Notes: generated by a model not told the origin, from the sequence alone. A stretch of 64,000 nucleotides of DNA from Tannerella forsythia (GCF_001006485.1 NZ_JUET01000139.1:48115-112114), one strand, 5' to 3'. Counted from the stretch's first letter, positions 44,589 through 54,970 are shown. Numbers and translations: made by a program.

Positions 44589-46204
44589 CGTATCAGATCT
44601 TTGATTTTAACAGCCTGAAAGGTCATGTGTGCCACACTCGATTCGTAAAATATCCCGACCGTTTCCCGGTCGATCATCGACAGACACGAGTAGCCCCATC
44701 CGTCTTCTTCGTCGAGAAGTACCTGATGCGCAGGAAGCCACGTAACACCTCCGTCGAGGCTCGCCTTGATGGTGATGTGATGACGTCCTTCCGTCGTGTT
44801 GGGATTCGAGAAGAGCAACAGGTCTTTCCCGATGATGTTGTCTTTCGCTTTGACGCTGATCAGGCTCGCCATACAGATCGATTCCGGCAAGGCGCTGCGG
44901 TTCGACGAGTGTTCCGTCCAACTTTTTCCCAAGTCGCGTGTAATGCTGACGGCACGGCTGCCGCCACGATTGTCACGCATGTTCAGCATGAGCACGCCCG
45001 GCTCCACCTCAGCCACTTGCGCCTCCGTCGTGTTGGTACGCGCCGGCTGATGGATATGCCACGTCTCTCCACGGTCTTTGCTGTACATAATACCCGCGTG
45101 AGGGACACGTAGGGAGTCGATAAACTGGATCGGGAAGACAAGCGTACCGTCCCGCATTGTGATTCCTCTTCCCGGACCTTGCAGCAGGAAGCACCACGAA
45201 GGATTTTTCACCTGCGACGTGATGTTGATCGGTTCGCTCCATGTTCGGCCGTCGTCCGTACTTTTTACCATCATCAGTTGGGCTGTTTCATCGGGTGTCA
45301 TTCCGGGCATGGAATTGGTCCATGCGCGCGCATTGCCCATCCCGTGCGTCCATGCGGCAACAACCCAGACGGTGTTCGTGCGTTCATCGACGAGGATGGA
45401 CGGATCGCCGACTCCATTCTGCCCCGACGGTAATCCGTCGGTCTCACCGAACGACATGGCAATGCGCATCGGTTCCCATGTCTGACCTTTGTCGGTGCTG
45501 CGGCTCAGCCCTACGTCGACATGCTCCTGCAAATCTACACTGTTATTGTAACGTACATCATAGACCCCGAGCAATGTTCCTTCGTTCGTTGTCACTAATC
45601 CGGGAATACGGAAAGAGGCCGATCCGTCGTCGCCCGCATGACGCACCCCGATCCCCATACGGCGCACAGCGGCCTGTTCGCCGGCAATAACGGCCGGCTT
45701 ATCGTTGATAACCGCTTCCGTCACCGTCGGGGTGAGCTTCGACAGTAGCGAAGTGTTACGATCCATCTCCACACTCACCCAAAAATAGTTGATGCCTTTC
45801 ACCATCGGCTGACGTGTTTTCAGCGTCAATGTATTTGCAGCGGTCGTCACTTCATCCTGCCGGACGGAATAGGACGGGTTGGCCGAACGCGTGTTACGGA
45901 TATTGTGCGAAGAGACATACGTCACCGGTGCAAAACGGGAACGGCCTTTTGTGGCCGCTTCCGTACCGGCATAAAACAGACGAACGGCTTTCACCTCCGA
46001 CAACTTGTCTTCGTTACCGAAGCGTATGGTCAGCCGGTTCAGCACATCGCCTTTCGTCGCGTCAGGAATACGGATACGGAACAGCACATTGTCCGTCCGA
46101 TCGATGAGGATGGGGATCTGTGGGTTTTGTACGTAAACACTGTCCGCCGCCCGTGTCATCTGCATCGATATAAATAAACCAATAATCCAAAAAAACTTTT
46201 TCAT
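44585..46204 (-). CDS. nanH: Sialidase (exo-alpha-sialidase), GH33
   Basis: A 539-residue exported enzyme, the length of T. forsythia NanH. Signal peptide MKKFFWIIGLFISMQMTRAA; the start at 46204 was chosen because it begins this peptide, 13 codons inside a longer frame. Residues about 22-180 form an N-terminal beta-sandwich domain. The catalytic propeller begins with the FRIP motif (SFRIPGLVTTNEG) and carries five Asp-box-like motifs (STDKGQTW, STDDGRTW, SKDRGETW, TRDLGKSW, SLDGGVTW). It cleaves terminal sialic acid from host glycoproteins and is a recognised virulence factor. An 80-base gap with a hairpin separates it from nanU. Confidence 0.92.
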   Translation of the reverse strand: MKKFFWIIGLFISMQMTRAADSVYVQNPQIPILIDRTDNVLFRIRIPDATKGDVLNRLTIRFGNEDKLSEVKAVRLFYAGTEAATKGRSRFAPVTYVSSHNIRNTRSANPSYSVRQDEVTTAANTLTLKTRQPMVKGINYFWVSVEMDRNTSLLSKLTPTVTEAVINDKPAVIAGEQAAVRRMGIGVRHAGDDGSASFRIPGLVTTNEGTLLGVYDVRYNNSVDLQEHVDVGLSRSTDKGQTWEPMRIAMSFGETDGLPSGQNGVGDPSILVDERTNTVWVVAAWTHGMGNARAWTNSMPGMTPDETAQLMMVKSTDDGRTWSEPINITSQVKNPSWCFLLQGPGRGITMRDGTLVFPIQFIDSLRVPHAGIMYSKDRGETWHIHQPARTNTTEAQVAEVEPGVLMLNMRDNRGGSRAVSITRDLGKSWTEHSSNRSALPESICMASLISVKAKDNIIGKDLLLFSNPNTTEGRHHITIKASLDGGVTWLPAHQVLLDEEDGWGYSCLSMIDRETVGIFYESSVAHMTFQAVKIKDLIR

Positions 46205-46225
46205 ACGACAGGTATTTTTACATGA

Positions 46226-46273
46226 AAGCCCAAAGAAAGGCATATTTTTTCGAATCGCACTTCCTTTGGGCTT
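46226..46273 (-). other. Intercistronic hairpin between nanU and nanH
   Basis: AAGCCCAAAG (46226-46235) pairs with CTTTGGGCTT (46264-46273) around a 28-base loop. On the minus strand no T-run follows, so processing, mRNA stability or partial attenuation is more likely than full termination. Confidence 0.5.
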
Positions 46274-46284
46274 GTTATTTTTAA

Positions 46285-47853
46285 TTATTCATACCCCGGA
46301 GTCTGCTTGAGCAGGGGGTTGATGTTCATCGTGCCGATGTCGAGAGGCCAAAGCAGTTTGTGTTTTTCGGATGCGCTGATAAGCGGACTGCCGGCAGGAT
46401 AATTGGCCGATGCAGAGAAAGCCAGTGAGTTTTTTGAAGCATCGCGCATGCGTACAACGTCGAACCAACGCTTGCCTTCCCATACAAATTCCTTATCGCG
46501 CTCATGCAAAATAGCCAGTTCATTCGTTGCAAAATCGCTTTCCTTATACGAATGTTCTTCGTAATGCTTTCCATACGCACGTTTGCGTACCTGATTGATA
46601 TAATCGGCACACGGTTCTCCCAATCCATTGCTCACTTCCGCCATCATAAGTAATGCATCGGCATAACGATAGATGATGATGTCGGCATCGTAGACGCGGT
46701 TGTTATTCTCATTGATGGAGCCGACGCCTTTCTTCATTACGCATCCGAACTTCGAGGCGGTGAGCAGTGAGTCGCCGTAATACTCGAGGAAGGTGGCATC
46801 ACGTCGTTGGTCGGCGGCATCGTAGGTCTTCCAGAAGTCATAAGTATATTCGCTGCGGAACACCCCGCCCGTACCTTTCAGATTCAGCGTGTCGTTCTCG
46901 ATCTTTTTCCCGTTGCGGCCATATACCTGACCCACAAACAGCGCTTGTTGGTAAAGGAAACTTGAAGCATTATTCGTGGCTTCGCGATCGGCAAAATGCA
47001 GTGTAAAAACAAGCTCCTTGTTATTGCGATTACTTGTGCTGAAAATGCTTCCGAAGTCTTTGAGCAATTCGAACTTACCGACTACTTCATTCAGGGCTGT
47101 TTTCGCCACTTTCAGATCGTCCGTACCGGTCGCCGTATATCCCTGGATGGATACTTTGGCCGCCCACAAGTAGATTTCGGCCTTGAGCATCAAGGTAGCC
47201 GCCTTCGACCACATCATCTTCGGATAGTTGTTACTTACTGTCTTACCGGCATAATACTCTTCCGATTTCAAGATGTCTTTCTTGATGAATTCCATCGTAG
47301 CCTGCGGTGTAGCCCGTTCGACATAAAATTTCTCGGCAGTTGCCTTCCCGTTGAGGATTTCGGTTTCCGTCACGATCGGCACGCCGCCGTACGTCTTATA
47401 GAGCATAAAATAGTACAACGCTCTGAACCCGTAAGCCTGTGCCAGCAGATTTTTACGGCTCTCGTCGCTCAAAAACGTACATTTGTTTTCTACCTGATCG
47501 ATAAAATGGTTTACCTGAAAGAGATTGTCGTAAAGCCCATACCAGTTTCGGATGCCTGTGCGATCCTTATCAAACAGGTTGGAACGCTCGTTGGCATAGT
47601 GAAGACTGGTGTTCAACGACGAGGAGCCTACACGCTGGGTGCCTCCCCGTATTTCTCCCAAATGATAGAACATGAAATAACTTCTTCTTAAGTCGGCATG
47701 CAATCCGATGAGTGCACCGTTCACCTGCGCTTCATTTTTCCAGAAGTTTCCGCTTCCGAAATAATCTTCGGGAGCCAGATTCAATGAGTCGCACGACATG
47801 AGAACAACCATGAAAGCGATCCATAGGACAATATGATTTGCTATCTTTTTCAT
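46285..47853 (-). CDS. nanU: SusD-like sialic-acid-binding lipoprotein
   Basis: A 522-residue lipoprotein with lipobox VLMSC near residue 24 and the SusD hallmarks: N-terminal LNLAPEDYFGSGNFWKNEAQ, TPR-like helices (AQAYGFRALYYFMLYKTYGG), and C-terminal DKEFVWEGKRWFDVVRMRDA. NanU of T. forsythia binds free and glycan-linked sialic acid at the outer surface and works with NanO. I took the ATG 10 codons inside the open frame because it starts the signal peptide (MKKIANHIVLWIAFMVVLMS). It lies 30 bases after nanO. Confidence 0.9.
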   Translation of the reverse strand: MKKIANHIVLWIAFMVVLMSCDSLNLAPEDYFGSGNFWKNEAQVNGALIGLHADLRRSYFMFYHLGEIRGGTQRVGSSSLNTSLHYANERSNLFDKDRTGIRNWYGLYDNLFQVNHFIDQVENKCTFLSDESRKNLLAQAYGFRALYYFMLYKTYGGVPIVTETEILNGKATAEKFYVERATPQATMEFIKKDILKSEEYYAGKTVSNNYPKMMWSKAATLMLKAEIYLWAAKVSIQGYTATGTDDLKVAKTALNEVVGKFELLKDFGSIFSTSNRNNKELVFTLHFADREATNNASSFLYQQALFVGQVYGRNGKKIENDTLNLKGTGGVFRSEYTYDFWKTYDAADQRRDATFLEYYGDSLLTASKFGCVMKKGVGSINENNNRVYDADIIIYRYADALLMMAEVSNGLGEPCADYINQVRKRAYGKHYEEHSYKESDFATNELAILHERDKEFVWEGKRWFDVVRMRDASKNSLAFSASANYPAGSPLISASEKHKLLWPLDIGTMNINPLLKQTPGYE

Positions 47854-47883
47854 ATACTGTGTATTTTTATATTCGTTAATCAA

Positions 47884-50800
47884 TCAAAAAGTTACATTAA
47901 TCCCGAAAATAACTGTACGGGGTAACGGATAACCGCCGTTATTATTCGCTTTTTCGGGAGAAAAGAGGTGTTTGGCCTGTGTCAAATACCCTAAATTTTG
48001 TCCGGTCACGGATAACTCTACGGCGTTCAGTCGAGCTTTTTCGATCCATAATGCCGGTAATTTGTAAGCCAGGGTCAATTCGCGTAAAGCCAGATAATCC
48101 CCCTTGTAGATGAACATGGACGTAGTGCGGGAATAATTGCGTTTACCCAATTGGTCGGCCCAGACATATTTCGGATAGGCAGCATTCGGGTTATCAGGTG
48201 TCCAGGTATCTTTCGTCTCGGCAATCGTATTAAAGGTTCCCTGAGCGGCTCCCATAAACCATGGCGTTCTCCAGTCAACTGCTTTGAACCCCAAGGCATA
48301 GTCCATACGCGCAGAGAGGGTCAGGCTCTTCCAACTTAAAGACGTGCTGATCCCACCGGTCCATTTCGGTACGGTATTGCCAATCTTCACCCTGTCAAAG
48401 TTATCGATCACTCCGTCGCCATTGACATCCTTCCATTTGATATCGCCCGGCTGAATGGGGAGTGCATTCTTTTTCTGCGATTCCGACAATTTATGATACC
48501 CTTCGGCACCCCCATAAAGCGGACGCCCTGTCGAGCCAAACCCTCCGGATGTGATATCAATCAGTCCTTTGGGAATCTCGTCCTGCGACCGGTAGATACC
48601 TTCCGCCACAAACGCATACAAATCGTTAGGGGTCTGTCCTTCCTGATAACCGCCGACCCACATTTTCTCATTGCCATTACCGGTATATACCTGAAAAGCA
48701 CCCTGACGATTACGCTCAAGACCGTTATCCGGAAGCTGTATCACTTTATTCCTATTCATCGCTCCGTTCCAGCTTATGTTCCATTTCCAGTCTTTGTTGT
48801 CGATGATACGGAAAGCCAATTCAAACTCTAATCCCTGATTCTGAAACTTGCCGTTGTTGGATACGACCGAGTTGACCCCTGAAGTAGATGGGATGGTGAT
48901 ATTGGCATACTTGTCCGTCGTCAAACGATTATAATAGGTCAGGTTTGCGTTGATCCGATTCTCGAGGAACCCGAGATCAAGCCCGACTTCGAACGTACGC
49001 GATTTTTCCCATAACAGATAAGGATTGGGAATCGCACCTAACAGGAATCCGGTAGAACCGTTGTATGTCAAACTTCCATACGATCCCTGTACGGTATAAT
49101 TGCCTACGAAATTTTTATTTACATTCCCGTTCAGCCCGAAACTGGCACGCAGTTTACCGAACGAAAGGATATCGGTTGTGCCAGCCATAAATTCCTCTTT
49201 ATTGAACACCCATCCGGCCGAGACTCCCGGAAAGATTCCCCACCGGTTTTCTTCAGTCAGCTTCGAATAGCCGTCTTTTCGCATTACGATCGAAAGCAGG
49301 TATTTACTTTGATAATCGTAATTCACGCGTCCGAAAAACGACATAATGCGCTGACGTGAATGCCACGAATCAATACTCCGCTGATTTTCTTTTTTCGACG
49401 TCAGCCCCAAATCCATAAAATCATCTGTCGGTGCTCCGGATCCGGCCGCATTGAACCCCTTCTCATACGAATCATAATATTCAAAACCTGCCATCGCGTC
49501 AAGGTAATGATCTTTGTTAATCTGACGTTTATAATTCAAAATGGCATTGTAGGTCTGATCCAGTGTACGTTTATAAGAAGCAGACGTATGGCGTGCCGTG
49601 TTCATATTACCCGGCGAACTAAGATAATCTTTGTTGAATGCCTCATACTTCCCTTCCGAGAAATACCAGATCGTCCCGAGTTTAAGCGAGAGACCTTTCA
49701 TCAAGTCAAGTGTAAACGACTGATTGATGGTAAACTTATCCGTATTGTTATCACGGATAAACTGTTTAAAGTTATATTGCTGGTTTCCGTCACCCGAATT
49801 CGGTCCGAGCAACATTTCACCTTTTGCATTGTATCCCCGGAATGTAGGAGGTACGGAAAAAACGCGCGAAAAATAATTCGCTTCATCGGCCTGCGAAGGA
49901 GGTAAACCGTACCATGTTGCATCGGCAAACGTGAAACTCGAATTCGATGTCAGCCATTCTTTTAGTTTATAATCGGCATTCAACGTAAACGTAATCCGTT
50001 TATACCAATTGCCGTAAGCTGTTCCGTCACTCTTATTATATCCTAAGCCCGCGTAGTAACTTCCTTTATTGTTACCGCCGTTTACACTCAGATTGTAATC
50101 CTGCGAATAAGCCGGAGACTGAATGTTGAATTCATCCATAAAAGTATTTTTATAGATGATCTTGTCACCATATACCGGATCCGTCATCGTTTGCCATCCC
50201 TGATCGAGCAGGAAAGCGAGTTTGTCATTATATTTCATCGGACTCCACACAGCCGAAGCATGCTTGTTCCCGTCTAAGGGAGTCACTCCATCCTTGCCGA
50301 AGTAGGCATTTCCTGTTCCGTAGGGTGTGGCACCGGTCAAACTGCCCAAACTGGACCAAGACTTCACTTTTGTTCCGTCGGGATTCTTCAATTCATCCAC
50401 ATAAGCGTTTTTGTAAGCCGAACGCATCCAATACAAGTACTGACCGGCATCCAGAAATTGATATGAATCATGAAAATAGTTCATTCCGAACTTGGCTTTC
50501 AGATTCACCTCGGCACGGCCGCTTTTCCCTCGCTTCGTCGTTACTAAAATAACCCCGTCGTTAGCACGCGCTCCGTAGATAGCCGTTGCACCGGCATCTT
50601 TCAACACTTCCATCGACTCGATATCGTCAGGGTTGATATCGCTTAAAGAACTGCGCACTTGCCCGTCGATCAGGATCAACGGCGATCCCGAACCGTCGAA
50701 GTTCGTTCCTCCACGAAGCACCAGCGTCGGAGTAGCTCCGGGATTCCCCGAAGTCTGGCTGACCGACAGACCGGCTACTGCACCCGACAGCGCCTGTGCG

Positions 50801-51267
50801 GGATTTGAAAATAACCCTTGACTTAAGGTCTCCTCCTTCACTTTTGAAATGGAGTTGGTGACTTTCGAACGCAACTGCCGTCCGCCGTAACCGGTTACGA
50901 CGACTTCGCTCAATTGAGCCACATCTTCTTTTAACACCACGTCGATCTTTGTTTTTCCGGCCACCGAAACCTCCTGAGAGGCGTATCCGATATAAGAAAA
51001 AACAAGAACCGCATTCGAAGCAGTCGACAAGGAATAGTTTCCGTCTATGTCGGTAACTGTTCCGTTTCTCGTTCCTTTCTCTACAACAGACGCACCAATC
51101 ACCGGCTCACCTGATTGATCAGTGACTGTGCCTGAAACATTTTTGTTTTGTTGAGAGATATTCGTCTCGCTTATGCCCAAATTATTTTTGGCATTCACAC
51201 CGTTCGGATGCAGAGATATGAATAAAAATACCCCCCCCAATACAACATTTTTTAAAATTCTTTTCAT
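47884..51267 (-). CDS. nanO: SusC-like TonB-dependent sialic acid transporter
   Basis: A 1127-residue outer-membrane transporter. After a signal peptide, residues about 40-115 form the CarboxypepD-like domain (VSGTVTDQSGEPVIGASVVE), then the SusC signature VVTGYGGRQLRSKVTNSISK, plug (GNPGATPTLVLRGGTNFDGS, IESMEVLKDAGATAIYGARA) and barrel ending FGINVTF. NanO carries sialic acid across the outer membrane with energy from TonB. It is paired with nanU and is the largest gene of the operon. Confidence 0.92.
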   Translation of the reverse strand: MKRILKNVVLGGVFLFISLHPNGVNAKNNLGISETNISQQNKNVSGTVTDQSGEPVIGASVVEKGTRNGTVTDIDGNYSLSTASNAVLVFSYIGYASQEVSVAGKTKIDVVLKEDVAQLSEVVVTGYGGRQLRSKVTNSISKVKEETLSQGLFSNPAQALSGAVAGLSVSQTSGNPGATPTLVLRGGTNFDGSGSPLILIDGQVRSSLSDINPDDIESMEVLKDAGATAIYGARANDGVILVTTKRGKSGRAEVNLKAKFGMNYFHDSYQFLDAGQYLYWMRSAYKNAYVDELKNPDGTKVKSWSSLGSLTGATPYGTGNAYFGKDGVTPLDGNKHASAVWSPMKYNDKLAFLLDQGWQTMTDPVYGDKIIYKNTFMDEFNIQSPAYSQDYNLSVNGGNNKGSYYAGLGYNKSDGTAYGNWYKRITFTLNADYKLKEWLTSNSSFTFADATWYGLPPSQADEANYFSRVFSVPPTFRGYNAKGEMLLGPNSGDGNQQYNFKQFIRDNNTDKFTINQSFTLDLMKGLSLKLGTIWYFSEGKYEAFNKDYLSSPGNMNTARHTSASYKRTLDQTYNAILNYKRQINKDHYLDAMAGFEYYDSYEKGFNAAGSGAPTDDFMDLGLTSKKENQRSIDSWHSRQRIMSFFGRVNYDYQSKYLLSIVMRKDGYSKLTEENRWGIFPGVSAGWVFNKEEFMAGTTDILSFGKLRASFGLNGNVNKNFVGNYTVQGSYGSLTYNGSTGFLLGAIPNPYLLWEKSRTFEVGLDLGFLENRINANLTYYNRLTTDKYANITIPSTSGVNSVVSNNGKFQNQGLEFELAFRIIDNKDWKWNISWNGAMNRNKVIQLPDNGLERNRQGAFQVYTGNGNEKMWVGGYQEGQTPNDLYAFVAEGIYRSQDEIPKGLIDITSGGFGSTGRPLYGGAEGYHKLSESQKKNALPIQPGDIKWKDVNGDGVIDNFDRVKIGNTVPKWTGGISTSLSWKSLTLSARMDYALGFKAVDWRTPWFMGAAQGTFNTIAETKDTWTPDNPNAAYPKYVWADQLGKRNYSRTTSMFIYKGDYLALRELTLAYKLPALWIEKARLNAVELSVTGQNLGYLTQAKHLFSPEKANNNGGYPLPRTVIFGINVTF

Positions 51268-51299
51268 AAATTTAAATAGTTATTGATTAATGAAGACCT

Positions 51300-52547
51300 T
51301 TATTTCTCTTTCTTGTCTGCGGTTTGGGGACGCAGAAAGAGTAATTGTACGACGAGAGCACCAGCGACTACGACTGCCAGCATCGCGAAGTCTTTCCCAA
51401 GGTTGCCGGCATCGGTCGACCGTCCGAGGAAATTCGTAATCATGGCGCCGGCAAATACCCCCGTCATGTTCATGAGTCCGTAGGCTGTAGCACGGTATCT
51501 CGACGAAATAAACTGACACAGGATCGGCATGTTATTCGCATCGAACATGCCGTAACCGATACCGAAGCACAGTCCTCCGCCGATAATCATCGTCAGACTA
51601 TGTCCGAAGCCGAGCAGCAGCAAGGAAGGGATCATCAGTGACAACCCGATCGCTCCGGTATAAATACGTCCTCGAAGGTTACGTTGTATCCACCGGTCGG
51701 AAAGGATGCCACCGGCAATCACTCCGATGAATGATGACACGGCAATGACAATCGTCGATAACGGTCCGGCTTTCGTCATATCGATCGACAGGTTTTCGGA
51801 GAACAGCGTCGGTAACCAGTTCTTCGTCGCCCATCCCGGAAGACTCGGAGTCGCAAAATAGAGCAGGATGATCCAGAATGAAATGTTACCGGCCAACATG
51901 CCGATACCTTTCAATGCCGATTTTACCGTTTCGCCCAACGAAGTGGGCTGTGGAGTACTTACCGGTGTCTCACTCTTTTTATCTTTCAGGAAAAGGATCA
52001 GGATGAGACTGTATATAATACCTATCCAGCCAAAGCTCTGGAAAGTAACATGCCAACTGAAAATACTGGAAACCGTTGCCCCAAAGCCGCCTAAGGCCTG
52101 TCCGACATACAATCCCGTCATGTGGATGCCGACAGCCAGCGAACGTGTTTTCTCCCGATGATAGTCGGTGATCAGCGACAGTCCCGCAGGGATATATAAT
52201 GCTTCGCTGACTCCCATCAATGCACGCAACCAATAGACCTGTTCGAAAGTCGTACAGAAGCCCATCATCAGCGTCACAAACGACCAGACAAAAAGGCTTG
52301 AGACAATCAGCCATTTACGATTCACACGGTCGGCAATCATACCGGCGACCGGACTCATCAAACCGTAAATCCAAAGGAAGACAGCCATCAGCCGCCCGAA
52401 GTTTGCTGCCGATTCCAGCTCCGCGATATCGATCATCATCGTATCTCTCATGGTCGAGAGCATCTGCCGATCGAGGTAATTTAGCAGCGCCACAACCCAC
52501 AAGAGGGCTACGACAATCCAAGGGTAATACTTTGAGTTTTTCATCAT
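51300..52547 (-). CDS. nanT: MFS sialic acid transporter
   Basis: A 415-residue inner-membrane protein with twelve predicted helices. Typical MFS features are RVNRKWLIVSSLFVW in loop 2-3 and the ALGGFGATVSSIF and VGIHMTGLYVGQA helices. In T. forsythia the NanT permease works with NanO/NanU to import Neu5Ac. The start ATG is followed by a second ATG. It lies between nanE (21 bases) and nanO (32 bases), so it belongs to the operon. Family membership alone would suit other anionic sugars, but the context settles sialic acid. Confidence 0.9.
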   Translation of the reverse strand: MMKNSKYYPWIVVALLWVVALLNYLDRQMLSTMRDTMMIDIAELESAANFGRLMAVFLWIYGLMSPVAGMIADRVNRKWLIVSSLFVWSFVTLMMGFCTTFEQVYWLRALMGVSEALYIPAGLSLITDYHREKTRSLAVGIHMTGLYVGQALGGFGATVSSIFSWHVTFQSFGWIGIIYSLILILFLKDKKSETPVSTPQPTSLGETVKSALKGIGMLAGNISFWIILLYFATPSLPGWATKNWLPTLFSENLSIDMTKAGPLSTIVIAVSSFIGVIAGGILSDRWIQRNLRGRIYTGAIGLSLMIPSLLLLGFGHSLTMIIGGGLCFGIGYGMFDANNMPILCQFISSRYRATAYGLMNMTGVFAGAMITNFLGRSTDAGNLGKDFAMLAVVVAGALVVQLLFLRPQTADKKEK

Positions 52548-52568
52548 CGTCCGATTTTAATCCATAAT

Positions 52569-53753
52569 TTAAGTCATAAGCTCACGGCACAGGAGGTGTG
52601 CCTTTATCATCATCCGCGGAATATGAAACGGACCTTTGAAAAGATTTCCTTTAGCAGGCTGCGCCACAGTTCCGTCGCGATGCAGGTAGCCGTACCACTC
52701 TCCGTATTGACTGTCGGGGAAGTGAGCATACATGTATTCGTTCACCTGACGGTGCATCTCCAGATATTTTTCGTTGCCGGTAGCTTGATAAGCGTAAAGT
52801 GCTGCTATCACCGTCTCGGTCTGCGGCCACCAGAACTTCATGTCCTGCGAATAATCCTGCGCGGGGAAATTGCGACAGTCGCGGAAATTGATGATACCGC
52901 CGAATTCGGTGTCCCATCCCCATTCCCACGACCAGTCGAGGATGGTCAGCGCTGTTTCAAGCAACGCCTTATCCCCCTTCCTGAACGCAGCTTCTTCCAT
53001 CAGAAACCATGCCGTTTCGATGCAATGCCCCGGATTAATTAACCGGCCGGCCGACGTGTCGATAAACTCGCCGTTAGGGCCAACCGTCTCAAGCAATGCA
53101 CGATATTCCGGATGCATAAAGTAACGACGGATCTCATCGATCGACTCATCGATCTGTCGTGTCAGCACCTCATCATTGATTGCCGCGCGGATTCGTGATG
53201 CCGTATTGATCAGAATCATGCAAAGCGAGTGCCCTTTCGCCTGAAAAGCAGGAAGGTATTTCGGTTCAGTCAAACCCGGCGTATTTTTGTATTTGAGGAT
53301 CAGCTTAAACAGAGCCAAGGCTTTTTCGGCATACGTCCGGTCGCCCGAAGCCATCGCATATTCCGACATGGCAATCGCCGCAAACGATTCGGAGAAGAGA
53401 TAACGACGCTTACGCAAAGGCGTACCGTCGGCAGTTACTTCAAAATACATCCGCCCGTCCCTATCGGTACAGTGTTCTTCGATAAAATCAATACCCGATT
53501 TCGACAAGGCTAACCATTCTTCATTGCGCTCAATATGGTTATACGCATACGCCAGCACAAACGCAAAGCGCCCCTGAAACCAAACCGATTTTGTCGGGTC
53601 GTACAGTGTTCCGTCCCGATCGACACACGTGTAATAGCCTCCGTTAACACGATCTACCCCGTATTTTATCCAAAACGGGAAGATATCCGTCAGTAAATCG
53701 TTCTTATACTTTTCCGCCCAATATCCCAGATATTCTTTGATATCCATATTCAT
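52569..53753 (-). CDS. nanE: N-acylglucosamine 2-epimerase (AGE family)
   Basis: A 394-residue alpha/alpha-barrel enzyme of the renin-binding-protein/AGE family, unlike the smaller ManNAc-6-P epimerase of enterics. Recognisable blocks are VWFQGRFAFVLAYAYNHIER, RYLFSESFAAIAMSEYAMAS, LINPGHCIETAWFLMEEAAF, KFWWPQTETVIAALYAYQAT and the final LFKGPFHIPRMMIKAHLLC with catalytic His residues. It converts ManNAc from NanA to GlcNAc without prior phosphorylation. The ATG follows the nanA stop with no gap; an in-frame ATG two codons later (MDIKEYLGYW) is also possible. Confidence 0.9.
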   Translation of the reverse strand: MNMDIKEYLGYWAEKYKNDLLTDIFPFWIKYGVDRVNGGYYTCVDRDGTLYDPTKSVWFQGRFAFVLAYAYNHIERNEEWLALSKSGIDFIEEHCTDRDGRMYFEVTADGTPLRKRRYLFSESFAAIAMSEYAMASGDRTYAEKALALFKLILKYKNTPGLTEPKYLPAFQAKGHSLCMILINTASRIRAAINDEVLTRQIDESIDEIRRYFMHPEYRALLETVGPNGEFIDTSAGRLINPGHCIETAWFLMEEAAFRKGDKALLETALTILDWSWEWGWDTEFGGIINFRDCRNFPAQDYSQDMKFWWPQTETVIAALYAYQATGNEKYLEMHRQVNEYMYAHFPDSQYGEWYGYLHRDGTVAQPAKGNLFKGPFHIPRMMIKAHLLCRELMT

Positions 53754-54671
53754 TTATTTATTACATCTTTCAAAAAATCCGATCGCTTCGAGTTCTTTCT
53801 TCATCGAAGTTTCTTCGGCATCGGTCATGTTACGGAAAGGCGTACGGTTTTTCCCGAGGTCGAGACCGATCAGTTTCATGATTCGCTTTCCTCCGACGAT
53901 ATTTCCGCGATAATTACAAATCACATTGATTACTTCCTGCGAAAAGTTTTGTCGTTCACGCGCTGTTTCCAAATCACCGGCTTCCCATGCCTCGATAATA
54001 CCGACCAGCTCGCGGCCGTTATAGTTCGTCGTGCCGCCGATACCGCCCTGTGCTCCTCCCATGGCCAGACAGGGAAGAATCGTCTCGTCCTGCCCGTGCA
54101 GCATATCGAACTTCCCGTTCTTGTAAAGACGGCACTGGTTGTATTCATAAAGACTCTCATACGTATATTTAATACCGGCAAAGTTCGGGATACGTCCGTC
54201 TACCGTTTGCAGAAACTCGACCATCGACAGGTATGCTCCATTGAAGGCCGGTATATGATAATAGTAAAACGGGAGTTCCGGTGCACCGCTCGCAATCTCC
54301 TCACAATATTGTACCAACTCTTCCACACGCGCCACTTTAGGAAACGGCGAAGCCATCGCCCCCGTTCCCCATGCACCGATTTCTTGAGCATGAGCGGCCA
54401 GACGGCGGCTCGATTTCACACACGTACTCCCCACATGAACAATCACTTTAAAGCCCGACGGAACAACCGAAACCCATTTTTCAGCCAGTTTCATCCGTTC
54501 GTCTTCCGTCAGCATGTAGCCCTCACCGGACGAGCCGTTAATAAAAACACCTTTCAACCCGTTACGCGCCAACAGTGCCGCATATTCCGCTATCGGAGCA
54601 TAATCCACCTCGCCTTTTTTGTCAAATGGCGTAAATGGAGCATCGATCAATCCTTTAATCTTTTCCATCAT
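53754..54671 (-). CDS. nanA: N-acetylneuraminate lyase
   Basis: A 305-residue TIM-barrel aldolase of the DHDPS family. It has the carboxylate-binding loop NGSSGEGYMLT (about 45-55), catalytic Tyr138 in FYYYHIPAFNG, and the Schiff-base Lys168 in FAGIKYT. The reaction splits Neu5Ac into ManNAc and pyruvate. It is the first gene of the operon, with a canonical promoter 43 bases upstream. The start ATGATG is followed by EKIKGLIDAPFTPF, typical for the family. Confidence 0.93.
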   Translation of the reverse strand: MMEKIKGLIDAPFTPFDKKGEVDYAPIAEYAALLARNGLKGVFINGSSGEGYMLTEDERMKLAEKWVSVVPSGFKVIVHVGSTCVKSSRRLAAHAQEIGAWGTGAMASPFPKVARVEELVQYCEEIASGAPELPFYYYHIPAFNGAYLSMVEFLQTVDGRIPNFAGIKYTYESLYEYNQCRLYKNGKFDMLHGQDETILPCLAMGGAQGGIGGTTNYNGRELVGIIEAWEAGDLETARERQNFSQEVINVICNYRGNIVGGKRIMKLIGLDLGKNRTPFRNMTDAEETSMKKELEAIGFFERCNK

Positions 54672-54714
54672 TCTTCTTTTTTATACAATATTAGTCAAAG
54701 ATTTTTTTACACCG

Positions 54715-54722
54715 CAAAGATA
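54715..54722 (-). promoter_or_regulatory. Promoter -7 box of the nan operon
   Basis: The minus strand reads TATCTTTG, a perfect TAnnTTTG element, about 44 bases before the nanA ATG. No regulator gene and no clear operator dyad can be seen next to it. Confidence 0.65.
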
Positions 54723-54970
54723 AATACTATTTTTATTTTAAGCATGCAGAATTATTAAAAAATTTTTGAATCGTCCTATAAAAACCATATTGATATTTCA
54801 TTTGATATCTTCTTTCCGTGTTCGCTTTTCAAAACGATCCACCTGACATGCCCTTTTCATTGTCTCCTTCTTTTTCTTTTTTAGCTTCATACTTTGCTAC
54901 ATTGCCTCTTTAATCCGTTACTACTTATTATCCCAAATTACGCGATACACTGTTCGGTGTTTACCGTTAA

